Origin: Shimia sp049116215 | Lineage (GTDB): Bacteria; Pseudomonadota; Alphaproteobacteria; Rhodobacterales; Rhodobacteraceae | DNA length: 64,000 bases | NCBI RefSeq assembly: GCF_049116215.1 | Contig: NZ_JAGDZB010000001.1 | Span: 62,001 to 126,000, forward strand | Direction: 5' to 3' | Part shown: positions 15,582 through 23,486 of the stretch, in pieces | Numbering within the stretch: position 1 is the first letter of the stretch | Layout of the letters: each line of letters begins with the position of its first letter | Translations under genes and position numbers: made by a program | Notes under the pieces: model-generated | What the model was told of the DNA's origin: nothing | The model's input: only the letters and a program-made list of their open reading frames with translations | Database searches by the model: none

Positions 15582-16064
15582 ATGATTTCTAGAATCCTCA
15601 AACTCGAAGACGGTGTGGGCTGTGAATTTGGCCTCTCCAAATGGGTCAAAATTGATCAGGCTATGATCGACGCCTTTGCCCTGGCCACCGGCGAAGCACA
15701 GAGTATTCACACAGATCCTGATGCGGCCAAAGACACACCCTATGGCGGCACCGTTGCCCCCGGTTTTCTAACCCTCTCGCTGCTCAGCCAGATGATCGCC
15801 AATGCCGTGCCGCGCACCGAAGCGGAAAGCACCGGCATCAACTACGGCTTTGACCGCGTGCGCTTTGTCGCCCCCGTCAGAGCAGACGCCGAAATCCGTG
15901 GCCGCTTCACTCTGGCCAAATATTCTGAGCCGCAGCCCGGCGTGATCGAAATGCAGTGGAACGTGACTGTCGAAATCAAAGGCGAAGACAAACCGGCGCT
16001 GGTCGCGCAATGGAAAAACCTGCGCTTTGAGCAAGGTGTCGAAACCTACGCACAGGCCAGTTAA
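15582..16064 (+). CDS. MaoC-family acyl-CoA hydratase/dehydratase
   Basis: 160 residues from the ATG at 15582, preceded by GGGAGG; the frame is open further upstream through the operators, but without coding character. Hot-dog fold with the R-hydratase-type motif: ATGEAQSIHTDPDAA contains the family's catalytic Asp/His pair, and GGTVAPGFLTLSLL follows as usual. The product hydrates an enoyl-CoA or dehydrates a 3-hydroxyacyl-CoA. It precedes a thiolase gene in the same direction and is preceded by two IclR-type operators, placing it in the beta-oxidation island at 15.5-27 kb. Confidence 0.88.
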   Translation: MISRILKLEDGVGCEFGLSKWVKIDQAMIDAFALATGEAQSIHTDPDAAKDTPYGGTVAPGFLTLSLLSQMIANAVPRTEAESTGINYGFDRVRFVAPVRADAEIRGRFTLAKYSEPQPGVIEMQWNVTVEIKGEDKPALVAQWKNLRFEQGVETYAQAS

Positions 16065-16082
16065 GGCCGCAACTCGCACCTC

Positions 16083-16118
16083 CGCAATACAGCCGCGATA
16101 CAGACGCAATACCGACGT
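16083..16118 (+). repeat. 36-bp triple-unit intergenic element, copy 2
   Basis: Same element as at 4806 and 35479, with three 11-bp units that differ from each other at only a few bases. It lies between the MaoC-type gene and the thiolase gene, 21 bp before the thiolase start. If transcribed, it is inside the leader of the thiolase message. Confidence 0.8.
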
Positions 16119-16139
16119 GAAAAATCAGGACTTTTAGAC

Positions 16140-17342
16140 ATGCGCGACGCCCTCATTGTCTCCACCGCCCGCACGCCGATTGGCAAGGCCTACCGCGGCG
16201 CTTTCAATAACACCCAAGCCCAGGAATTGATTGGCCACGCGGTCTCTCACGCGGTTAGCCGTGCCGGTTTGGATGGCCATGAGGTAGAAGATTGCATCAT
16301 CGGCGCCGCGCTTCAGCAAGGCGCCACCGGCGGCAACATCGCCCGTCAAGCGGTGATCCGCGCAGGCCTACCTGTAACCGTTGCGGGTATGTCCTTGGAC
16401 CGCCAATGCGCCTCCGGCATGATGGCCATCGCCACAGCTGCCAAGCAAATCGTACACGACGGCATGGACGTGGCGATTGGTGGCGGCGTGGAGTCCATCT
16501 CTCTGGTGCAAAACGACAAAATGCGCATGGATCGCCGTGTCGACCCGTGGATCAAGGAACACAAACCGGCGCTCTACATGTCCATGCTGGAAACTGCCGA
16601 GATCGTCGCGGCCCGCTACGGCGTGACCCGCGAGGACCAAGACGCCTATGCCCTGCAATCCCAAAATCGCACCGCCGCAGCGCAGGCAGCTGGCAAGTTT
16701 GACGACGAGATTGTGCCGCTGACCTCCACCATGGGCGTGATGGACAAAGAGACCAAAGAGGTGACCTTTCAAGAGGTGACGCTTGAAAAAGACGAGGGCA
16801 ACCGCCCCTCCACCACGCTCGAAAACCTGCAAGGCTTAAACCCCGTGTTCAAAGACGGGCAGCAGGTCAAACAAGGCCAACACATCACCGCTGGCAACGC
16901 CAGCCAACTGTCAGACGGCGCCTCCGCCTCGGTGATCATGGAAGCCAAAATGGCCGAAAAACAAGGCCTTGAGCCGCTGGGGCGTTACGTAGGCGTGATG
17001 GCAGCCGGGCTGGAACCGGACGAAATGGGCATTGGCCCGATCTACGCAGTGCCCAAATTGCTCAAAGCTTACGGCTTAAAAATCGACGACATCGGCCTCT
17101 GGGAGCTCAACGAAGCCTTCGCCTGTCAGGTGCTGCACTCCGCCCGCGTGTTGGGCATCCCAAACGAGATCTTAAACGTCAACGGCGGCGCTATTTCCAT
17201 CGGCCACCCCTACGGCATGTCCGGCGCGCGGATGGTTGGCCACGCCCTCATCGAAGGCAAACGTCGCGGTGCCAAATATGTCGTCTGCACCATGTGCGTC
17301 GGCGGCGGCATGGGTGCTGCGGGCCTCTTTGAGGTTCTCTAA
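16140..17342 (+). CDS. Acetyl-CoA C-acyltransferase (thiolase)
   Basis: 400 residues, normal thiolase length. Nucleophilic Cys90 in SLDRQCASGM, the catalytic His in GGAISIGHPYGMSGAR, and the second Cys in CTMCVGGGMG are all present. It cleaves 3-ketoacyl-CoA with CoA, or works in the reverse condensation. The context (MaoC hydratase before it, dehydrogenases and a CoA ligase after it) favours a degradative role. A hairpin terminator follows at 17366. Confidence 0.93.
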   Translation: MRDALIVSTARTPIGKAYRGAFNNTQAQELIGHAVSHAVSRAGLDGHEVEDCIIGAALQQGATGGNIARQAVIRAGLPVTVAGMSLDRQCASGMMAIATAAKQIVHDGMDVAIGGGVESISLVQNDKMRMDRRVDPWIKEHKPALYMSMLETAEIVAARYGVTREDQDAYALQSQNRTAAAQAAGKFDDEIVPLTSTMGVMDKETKEVTFQEVTLEKDEGNRPSTTLENLQGLNPVFKDGQQVKQGQHITAGNASQLSDGASASVIMEAKMAEKQGLEPLGRYVGVMAAGLEPDEMGIGPIYAVPKLLKAYGLKIDDIGLWELNEAFACQVLHSARVLGIPNEILNVNGGAISIGHPYGMSGARMVGHALIEGKRRGAKYVVCTMCVGGGMGAAGLFEVL

Positions 17343-17365
17343 CTTCTTGCACTAGAACAACAATA

Positions 17366-17385
17366 GGCGGCCCAGTGTGGCCGCC
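17366..17385. terminator. Hairpin terminator after the thiolase gene
   Basis: GGCGGCC / GGCCGCC stem with a 6-base loop, 24 bp after the thiolase stop, followed by CTTCCATT. The U-tract is weak, so termination may be partial. Confidence 0.55.
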
Positions 17386-17478
17386 CTTCCATTCTGACAC
17401 AGAGTTCACCTCTTGGTGACCTGGGGTCCAAAGCCAAATTTGCACGGCTATATTGCCTCCAACATAGGAGGAACAATC

Positions 17479-17934
17479 ATGCTCACACGCCGCGCCGCCC
17501 TTGGCCTTTTTGCCACCGCCCCACTTGCCTACGCGCTCACACCACAGCGCGCCTTGGCCCGCGAACCGGAGGTGTTTCAAAATCCGATCGCGATCAACGG
17601 TTATGATCCAGTGGCCTATTTCAGCGAGCAGAAACCGGTCGAGGGATCTGCAGCAAACCTTGTCGACTGGAACGGCGCGACCTGGCGCTTTGCCTCCGCC
17701 CAAAACGCGGCGAAGTTCCAAGCCAATCCAGAGACTTACGCGCCTCGTTTTGGTGGCTACTGCGCCTACGCCGCCTCCAAAGGCTACCTCGCACCGACCA
17801 TCCCAGAAGCCTGGACCATCTACGACGACGTGCTCTATCTCAACGCCAACCTGCGCGCGCAGGAGCTTTGGCGGCAGGACATTCCCGGCAACATCAAAAA
17901 GGGTCTCGCTAACTGGCCTGGAGTCTTGGGTTAA
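17479..17934 (+). CDS. Exported YHS-domain protein
   Basis: 151 residues, with GGAGGAA before the ATG at 17479. The N-terminus (LTRRAALGLFATAPLAYA) has the twin-arginine and hydrophobic stretch of a signal peptide ending near ALA-RE. The mature part is a YHS domain: INGYDPVAYF, then WRFASAQNAAKFQANPETYAPRFGGYCAYA. YHS domains often bind metal or sit on metal-handling proteins; the function of these free-standing exported forms is not settled. It overlaps the convergent MarR gene by 4 bp. Confidence 0.85.
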   Translation: MLTRRAALGLFATAPLAYALTPQRALAREPEVFQNPIAINGYDPVAYFSEQKPVEGSAANLVDWNGATWRFASAQNAAKFQANPETYAPRFGGYCAYAASKGYLAPTIPEAWTIYDDVLYLNANLRAQELWRQDIPGNIKKGLANWPGVLG

Positions 17935-18374
17935 CCACTCTCTGGTGTGGTCTCCAACGTGGAGATCACACGCCTCATCAGTTCTAAAAGCTGCTGTTGC
18001 TCTGCTCCCGTGAGATCAGCCACCGCCCGCGCATTCACCGTCGTTGCCTCGGCATAGGCCACCTCTCGCAATGCGCGAGCCTTTTCAGTCAACCGTATCC
18101 GCTGCACGCGACCGTCCCCTGCGTCGCGTTGACGGGTGACCAGCCCGTCCCGCTCCATACGGGTCAAAGTCGCCGCCAAAGTCGGCTGCTCAATGCCCAA
18201 CTTGGCGACCAGCTCCTTTTGGGTCAGCCCGTCTTTTTCCCACAAATGTAGCAAGGCTGGAAACGCGCCCAGCGCGATTCCATGCGGCTTAATTCGTGCT
18301 TCCAAGTCACGCGCCATAAGCCGAGCGAAATGGTTCACCACATAGCCCAATGAGGTTTCAGTTCGAAAATCCAT
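17931..18374 (-). CDS. MarR-family transcriptional regulator
   Basis: 147 residues. Winged-helix MarR fold: the recognition segment is LTQKELVAKLGIEQPTLAATL and the wing is GLVTRQRDAGDGRVQRIRLT. It is divergent from a small membrane-protein gene, and the space between the starts holds two TATAGCAA-centred palindromes 22 bp apart that are the obvious operators. It likely represses both genes until an unidentified ligand binds. Confidence 0.92.
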   Translation of the reverse strand: MDFRTETSLGYVVNHFARLMARDLEARIKPHGIALGAFPALLHLWEKDGLTQKELVAKLGIEQPTLAATLTRMERDGLVTRQRDAGDGRVQRIRLTEKARALREVAYAEATTVNARAVADLTGAEQQQLLELMRRVISTLETTPESG

Positions 18375-18392
18375 ACCAATAGCCTTGCATTA

Positions 18393-18406
18393 TATAGCAA
18401 ACTATA
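18393..18406. promoter_or_regulatory. MarR operator 1
   Basis: TATAG-CAAA-CTATA palindrome in the MarR / membrane-protein intergenic space. It is spaced 22 bp, about two helical turns, from a second copy at 18415. Confidence 0.6.
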
Positions 18407-18414
18407 CAATACAA

Positions 18415-18428
18415 TATAGCAAGCTATG
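18415..18428. promoter_or_regulatory. MarR operator 2
   Basis: TATAGC-AA-GCTATG, an imperfect copy of the palindrome at 18393. It ends a few bases before the ribosome site of the membrane-protein gene, so bound MarR would block its transcription. Confidence 0.55.
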
Positions 18429-18443
18429 TAAATGGAGATTCCC

Positions 18444-18893
18444 ATGCTATCCACGATTCACAAAGCCGCTGCCGCCCTGGCCACTGCAACCGTTGCAACC
18501 TTCTGGATTTCCACGCTATTTTCCGAAGTTTTTCTGGATCACACCGCGATTACAGCTGTGAAAACCGCGATTCCCTACGGCTTCTCCATCCTGATCCCCG
18601 CAATGGTACTTGCCGGTGTCACCGGTGCAAAACTCGCAAAAGGCCGCAAGGCAGGCGTATTGGGCGCAAAATCCAAACGCATGCCGATTGTGGCTGCAAA
18701 CGGAATCCTAATCCTGATCCCCGCCGCGCTGTTCCTCGCAACCAAGGCACAGGCAGGCAGTTTTGATACTGCATTCTATGTTGTGCAAGCCTTCGAATTA
18801 CTCGCCGGAGCCGCCAACCTGACCTTGCTGGGCCTCAACATTCGTGACGGCCGCAAGCTCACCGCAGGCAAACGCCGTCGCGCCGGAGCCTAA
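18444..18893 (+). CDS. Four-helix membrane protein under MarR control
   Basis: 149 residues from the ATG at 18444, six bases after GGAG; an in-frame ATG at 18432 lacks a ribosome site. Four hydrophobic helices (~8-28, 45-63, 80-98, 112-132), separated by short basic loops, and a Lys/Arg-rich end. I recognise no named family. Divergent placement from the MarR gene with twin operators suggests an induced response to a small toxic or aromatic compound. Confidence 0.75.
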   Translation: MLSTIHKAAAALATATVATFWISTLFSEVFLDHTAITAVKTAIPYGFSILIPAMVLAGVTGAKLAKGRKAGVLGAKSKRMPIVAANGILILIPAALFLATKAQAGSFDTAFYVVQAFELLAGAANLTLLGLNIRDGRKLTAGKRRRAGA

Positions 18894-18897
18894 AGTA

Positions 18898-18927
18898 GAA
18901 AACGCCCCGACATTGCAGGGCGTTTTC
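18898..18927. terminator. Bidirectional terminator
   Basis: Stem GAAAACGCCC / GGGCGTTTTC with a 10-base loop, between two convergent genes. The A-run and T-run on its two sides can serve both directions. Confidence 0.85.
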
Positions 18928-18946
18928 TCAATCAACAACCAACAGC

Positions 18947-20017
18947 CTACGCCGCATAGCCCTTAATAACTTTGCTCAAGTGATAATCCGTGTCGCCCAA
19001 CTGCGCATCGAGCATGATCAACCGTTTGGCATAGTGGCTCACCGCATATTCCCAGGTCATGGCGATCCCGCCGTGCAACTGAATGCTCTCCTCCGCTACC
19101 AGACGCGCCGCACGACCAATCATGTTTTTGGCCATGGACGCATATTTGGACGCATCATCGCCCCCAAGCTCCGCCGCCGCTTTGATCGTGATCGAGCGCG
19201 CCTGTTCAATTTCCGTCAACATGTCCACCGCGCGATGTTGCAGCACCTGAAACTTGCCAATCGGAATGCCAAACTGCTTGCGCTGCTTGAGGTAGTCCAC
19301 GGTGGTCGCATGGGTCACCTCCATCGCGCCCACAGCCTCCGCACACAAGGCAACAATGCCTGCGTTTACAGCATCTTGCAGAGCTGACTCGGCGTCCGCC
19401 AAGACCAACGTCGCAGACGTGTCATCCAGCAGCGCCTCTGCCGCGCCGCCGCCGTCCATCATGCCGTAGCCGGTCACATTGGCGTCGCTTGCGTTCACCG
19501 CAAAGACCCCCAACCCGTCGCCATGTTTGGCTGCAACCAGCACCACATCCGCCACCTGCCCACCATAGACGGTGGACTTGCGCCCTGACAGGGTGAACCC
19601 ATCCCCCTTGGCCGTGGCCACGGTGGCGATCTGGTCCAACTCATATGGCGCGTCGATCTCTGTGATGCCTACGGCATATTTTGTCGCTCCGGTCAGCAAC
19701 GCCTCCTGATCCGCACCCGCAGCTGCCAGCAATCGAGAAGCCATCAGCGCTCCCAGTACAGGCTCCGGGCACAACGCCTTGCCAAGCGCTTCAAACACAA
19801 CGGAAATGTCAAACCCGCTGCCGCCCATGCCGCCAGCGTCCTCAGGCGCCAGAGCATAGAGTACACCAAGCTCCACAAGTTGGTCCCACAGAGCAGGATC
19901 ATGAAACGGCGCATCATAAGCCACCTTTATGCGGTGCTCGACCGGGTATTGCTCGCCCAGGAAACGCCCCAACGTGTCCGCCAACATCTGGCGATCTTCG
20001 GTCAGATTAAAGTCCAT
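18947..20017 (-). CDS. Acyl-CoA dehydrogenase, shorter partner of an adjacent pair
   Basis: 356 residues. Acyl-CoA dehydrogenase fold: an N-terminal helical domain, a divergent beta domain (ESTVYGG-like turn at ~160), and a C-terminal four-helix domain with RKQFGIPIGKFQVLQHR and QLHGGIAMTWEYAVSHY. It begins one base after the stop of the 395-residue dehydrogenase gene. Adjacent unequal dehydrogenase genes of this sort often encode the two subunits of an alpha2-beta2 enzyme, as shown for mycobacterial steroid side-chain FadE pairs. The substrate here is unknown. Confidence 0.9.
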   Translation of the reverse strand: MDFNLTEDRQMLADTLGRFLGEQYPVEHRIKVAYDAPFHDPALWDQLVELGVLYALAPEDAGGMGGSGFDISVVFEALGKALCPEPVLGALMASRLLAAAGADQEALLTGATKYAVGITEIDAPYELDQIATVATAKGDGFTLSGRKSTVYGGQVADVVLVAAKHGDGLGVFAVNASDANVTGYGMMDGGGAAEALLDDTSATLVLADAESALQDAVNAGIVALCAEAVGAMEVTHATTVDYLKQRKQFGIPIGKFQVLQHRAVDMLTEIEQARSITIKAAAELGGDDASKYASMAKNMIGRAARLVAEESIQLHGGIAMTWEYAVSHYAKRLIMLDAQLGDTDYHLSKVIKGYAA

Positions 20018-20018
20018 C

Positions 20019-21206
20019 TCAAAGCTCCAGCATGGTTTTGGTCACGATGTTGCGTTGGATCTCGTTGGACCCACCGAAGATCGAGGTTTTGCGGTTGTTG
20101 AAATACCGCGCCGCATTGTGCTCGGTATCAGCTGGGCCAAACATCAGGTTGCCCTCGGTGACATGCCCCGGGAACGGTGCAGCAGCTGGGCCAAGCGCCC
20201 GCCGTGCAAGATCTTTGAGTTCCTGATTGATCACCGTGCCTTTGATCTTCAAGAGAGAGGTCTCCGGCCCAGGCGCGCCTTGTTCCTGCGCCTTGAACAG
20301 CATCCGCAGGTTGGTGATCTTCATCGCCTCAAGGTCAATCTCCGCCTGCGCAATCCGCGCCGCAAACAACGGGTTTTCGATCAAAGGCTTGCCCCCGCGC
20401 ATTGTGCTGCGCGCTATCGCCTTCACCTCTTCCAAGGCTTGCATCGAGAAGCCCACCCCGGCAATCCCCGTGCGCTCATGGGTCAGCAGGAACTTGGCAA
20501 TGGTCCAGCCTTTGTTCTCTTCCCCCACAAGGTTGCCAATCGGCACCCGCACATCAGTGAAGAACACCTCGTTTACCTCATGTCCGCCTTCGATCAGCTT
20601 GATCGGGCGCACCTCAATGCCCGGCGTCGCCATATCCACAAGAATGAAGCTGATGCCTTCCTGCTTCTTGGCGTCCGGATCGGTTCGACACAGGCAGAAA
20701 ATCCAATCGGCGTGCTGCCCCAAGGTGGTCCAGGTCTTCTGACCGTTGATGACCCATTCGTCACCATCTCGCTCGGCCTTGGTTTTGAGCGAGGCCAAGT
20801 CCGACCCTGCCCCCGGTTCCGAGTACCCCTGACACCACCAATCGGTGCCGTCCAGAATGCGCGGCAAGTAATGGCTCTGCTGTTCCTCGGAGCCAAACTT
20901 GATCAGCACCGGCCCCAGCATATTGAGGCCAAAGGGCACAATACGTGGCGCATAGGCGCGACAGCATTCTTCTTCAAAAATATGCTTCTGAACGGGTGAC
21001 CATCCCGGCCCACCAAACTCTTTTGGCCAGATCGTCGCCAGCCAACCGCGCGTGTTCAGAATGGCGTGCCATGCTTCCATCATCGCCTTGGTCAGCTCGC
21101 CGCCTGCCCGCACCGCGCTGGAAATCTCCTCTGGCAAATGCTCCGCCAGAAATGCCCGCACCTCATCGCGAAACGCCAAGTCTTCTTTGGAATAACTCAG
21201 GTCCAT
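20019..21206 (-). CDS. Acyl-CoA dehydrogenase, longer partner of an adjacent pair
   Basis: 395 residues, with canonical FAD-binding motifs: QGYSEPGAGSDLASLKTKA and WVINGQKTWTTLGQHAD, and the C-terminal FGGSNEIQRNIV. It oxidises an acyl-CoA to the 2,3-enoyl-CoA, passing electrons to ETF. It is sandwiched in one transcription unit between the hydratase/dehydrogenase fusion (4 bp upstream) and the shorter acyl-CoA dehydrogenase (1 bp downstream), which supports a heteromeric enzyme. Confidence 0.92.
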   Translation of the reverse strand: MDLSYSKEDLAFRDEVRAFLAEHLPEEISSAVRAGGELTKAMMEAWHAILNTRGWLATIWPKEFGGPGWSPVQKHIFEEECCRAYAPRIVPFGLNMLGPVLIKFGSEEQQSHYLPRILDGTDWWCQGYSEPGAGSDLASLKTKAERDGDEWVINGQKTWTTLGQHADWIFCLCRTDPDAKKQEGISFILVDMATPGIEVRPIKLIEGGHEVNEVFFTDVRVPIGNLVGEENKGWTIAKFLLTHERTGIAGVGFSMQALEEVKAIARSTMRGGKPLIENPLFAARIAQAEIDLEAMKITNLRMLFKAQEQGAPGPETSLLKIKGTVINQELKDLARRALGPAAAPFPGHVTEGNLMFGPADTEHNAARYFNNRKTSIFGGSNEIQRNIVTKTMLEL

Positions 21207-21210
21207 AGCA

Positions 21211-23295
21211 TCACTTCCCCTTGTTCAAATCCGCAAAGCTGCTGCCATCCTCGGCCATTTTCCGAAGCAGTGCAGGCACTTGCCAATAATGCGCATCTTC
21301 TTGGGCATAAGCCTCAATCCGCTTCACCAGTTCTTCCGCGCCAATGGTGTCGGCATAATGCAAAGGCCCACCGCGGAAACGCGGGAACCCGTAACCAGAC
21401 AAGAACACCACATCGACATCCACAGGCCGCAGCGCGATGCCATCTTCAACCACCCGCGCGGCCTCTGAAATCATCGCGGTCATGTAGCGGTCGACAATCT
21501 CCGCGTCGCTGAAGTCACGCGGCGTGACACCCGCCTTGGCGCGCTCTTCGTCGATGATGGCGTTCAGGTCCGGGTTCTCCAGCGTCTCTCGCCCCTCATA
21601 GACAAAGTAGCCTTTGGCGGTCTTGCGCCCGTTCCAGCCATTTTCGCTCAGTCGGTCGGCAATGGCGCCGCCATAGCGCTCCTCCGCAGGCCGGGTTGCC
21701 GCCAGCCGTTTGCGGGTCATATAGCCAATATCCAGCCCGGCCAGATCGCCCACACGATGCGGCCCCATGGCAAAGCCAAAGCCTTCCAGCGCCTTGTCCA
21801 CCTGATCGGGATGCGCGCCGTCGAGCACCAGATAGCTCGCGGTTTTCAGGTAGTGGCCGAGAATGCGGTTGCCGATGAACCCATCACAGACGCCAGCACG
21901 CACAGCCACCTTACGCATCTTCTTCGCCAGCGCAAAACCGGTGGCAACAACCTCTGGCGCGGTCTTCTCGCCCACAACCACCTCAAGCAGTTTCATGATG
22001 TGCGCCGGGGAGAAGAAGTGCAGTCCCAACACATCCTGCGGCCGTTTGGTCGTGGCCGCGATCTCATCCACGTCGAGGTAAGACGTGTTGGACGCCAGCA
22101 CCGCGCCCTCTTTGCAGATGGCATCCAGCTTGGTGAAGATCTCCTTCTTGATCTCCATCTTCTCAAACACCGCCTCGATCACCAGATCGACGTCCGCAAG
22201 GCTCTCCGTCTCGGTCGACGCTGTCAGGTTCGCCAGTGCCGCATCCCGCATTTCTTGGCTCATTTTCCCGCGCTTCACCGCGCCATCCAGATTGCCGGTG
22301 ATTGTCGCAACGCCACGATCCAGACCTTCCTGCGACACTTCAATCAGCGTTACGGGCAGCCCCGTCATCAAAGCCGAAGTCGAAATGCCGGAGCCCATGG
22401 TCCCGCCGCCAATCACCCCCACGCTGGCAATGTCACGTGGCCGCGCTTTCTTCTCCGGGATGTTGGCCACCGCCCGCTCGCCAAAGAACGCATGGATCAA
22501 ACCTTTGGACTGTGGCGAGGGCAAACACTCCATAAACCGCGCCCGCTCAAACGCCAGCCCCTCTTGGAAATCCCCGGTCGACGCTGCGACACACTCCACA
22601 CATTTCTGCGGCGAAATCAGATGCGGATGCTTCTTTTGAACCGCTGCCATAGTGACCTCAATCGCCGCATCATCCGGCGTTGTGCTCAACTCACCGGTCC
22701 GGCGCGTTGCCAACGTCCCAGCAACGACATCCTTCGCCGCCGCCAAAGCCACGTCGCGCGGTTCCCCTTCGTCGATGCGGTCCACAAGCCCCATTGCCAA
22801 CGCGTCTTTCGCAGGCACATGCCGCCCCGACAAGATTAGGTCCAACGCATTGGCAATCCCCGCCAAACGTGGTGCCCGCTGCGTGCCACCGGCACCCGGC
22901 AGAATACCAAGTAGCACTTCGGGCAACCCTACTTTCGCGGTTGGAACAGCCACCCGCGCGTGACAGCCCATAGCAGTTTCCAGACCACCGCCCAGCGCCG
23001 TGCCATGGATCACCGCCACAATCGGCGTCTCGTTGTCCTCAAGGATGTTGCAGACCTCCGGCAAGCCCGGCTGCAGAGGCGGCTTGCCAAATTCGGTGAT
23101 GTCCGCTCCGGCAATGAACGTACGCCCCGCGCAGTAGAGACCAATCGCTTTGGCCGATCCCGCCGCCTTGATCTCTTCAAGCGCATCGACAATCCCCTGC
23201 CGCACAGCCACGCCGCTGGCGTTCACCGGCGGGTTATCAATGCAGATCAGCGCCACATCTTCCACAAATTCCACGGTGACCTTTTTCTCGCCCAT
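21211..23295 (-). CDS. Enoyl-CoA hydratase / 3-hydroxyacyl-CoA dehydrogenase fusion
   Basis: 694 residues from the ATG at 23295, which follows GGGAGG; a start at 23313 would add six residues without a site. N-terminal crotonase domain (~1-190) with FIAGADITEF (oxyanion hole) and LGILPGAGGTQRAPRL, which carries a catalytic Glu position. Then an NAD-binding hydroxyacyl-CoA dehydrogenase domain (VGVIGGGTMGSGIS at ~295, GLHFFSPAHIMKLLEVV) and its C-terminal dimerisation repeats. One chain thus performs steps two and three of beta-oxidation. First gene of the fusion-dehydrogenase-dehydrogenase operon, divergent from the acyl-CoA synthetase. Confidence 0.93.
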   Translation of the reverse strand: MGEKKVTVEFVEDVALICIDNPPVNASGVAVRQGIVDALEEIKAAGSAKAIGLYCAGRTFIAGADITEFGKPPLQPGLPEVCNILEDNETPIVAVIHGTALGGGLETAMGCHARVAVPTAKVGLPEVLLGILPGAGGTQRAPRLAGIANALDLILSGRHVPAKDALAMGLVDRIDEGEPRDVALAAAKDVVAGTLATRRTGELSTTPDDAAIEVTMAAVQKKHPHLISPQKCVECVAASTGDFQEGLAFERARFMECLPSPQSKGLIHAFFGERAVANIPEKKARPRDIASVGVIGGGTMGSGISTSALMTGLPVTLIEVSQEGLDRGVATITGNLDGAVKRGKMSQEMRDAALANLTASTETESLADVDLVIEAVFEKMEIKKEIFTKLDAICKEGAVLASNTSYLDVDEIAATTKRPQDVLGLHFFSPAHIMKLLEVVVGEKTAPEVVATGFALAKKMRKVAVRAGVCDGFIGNRILGHYLKTASYLVLDGAHPDQVDKALEGFGFAMGPHRVGDLAGLDIGYMTRKRLAATRPAEERYGGAIADRLSENGWNGRKTAKGYFVYEGRETLENPDLNAIIDEERAKAGVTPRDFSDAEIVDRYMTAMISEAARVVEDGIALRPVDVDVVFLSGYGFPRFRGGPLHYADTIGAEELVKRIEAYAQEDAHYWQVPALLRKMAEDGSSFADLNKGK

Positions 23296-23341
23296 CGTGA
23301 GCCTCCCTCGCATCTACATGTTGGCCCCAGTCTACGGCGGC

Positions 23342-23356
23342 TTCCGCCACGCGAAC
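23342..23356. promoter_or_regulatory. Degenerate IclR-type palindrome (site C)
   Basis: TTCCGC-CAC-GCGAAC, matching site A at 11 of 15 positions. It lies in the shared promoter space of the divergent fusion gene and acyl-CoA synthetase gene, where a regulator of both would be expected. Confidence 0.35.
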
Positions 23357-23486
23357 ATCTGTTTCGCGGCCTTCCTGCAAAAAACGACGCGACGACACTT
23401 GCGCAAGATTTCCCGCTGAAATCCCGCAATGCCACGCTAGGCTGGCGTACGCCCCGCGCGGACATGCAAGATCAAAGGACGGCACC

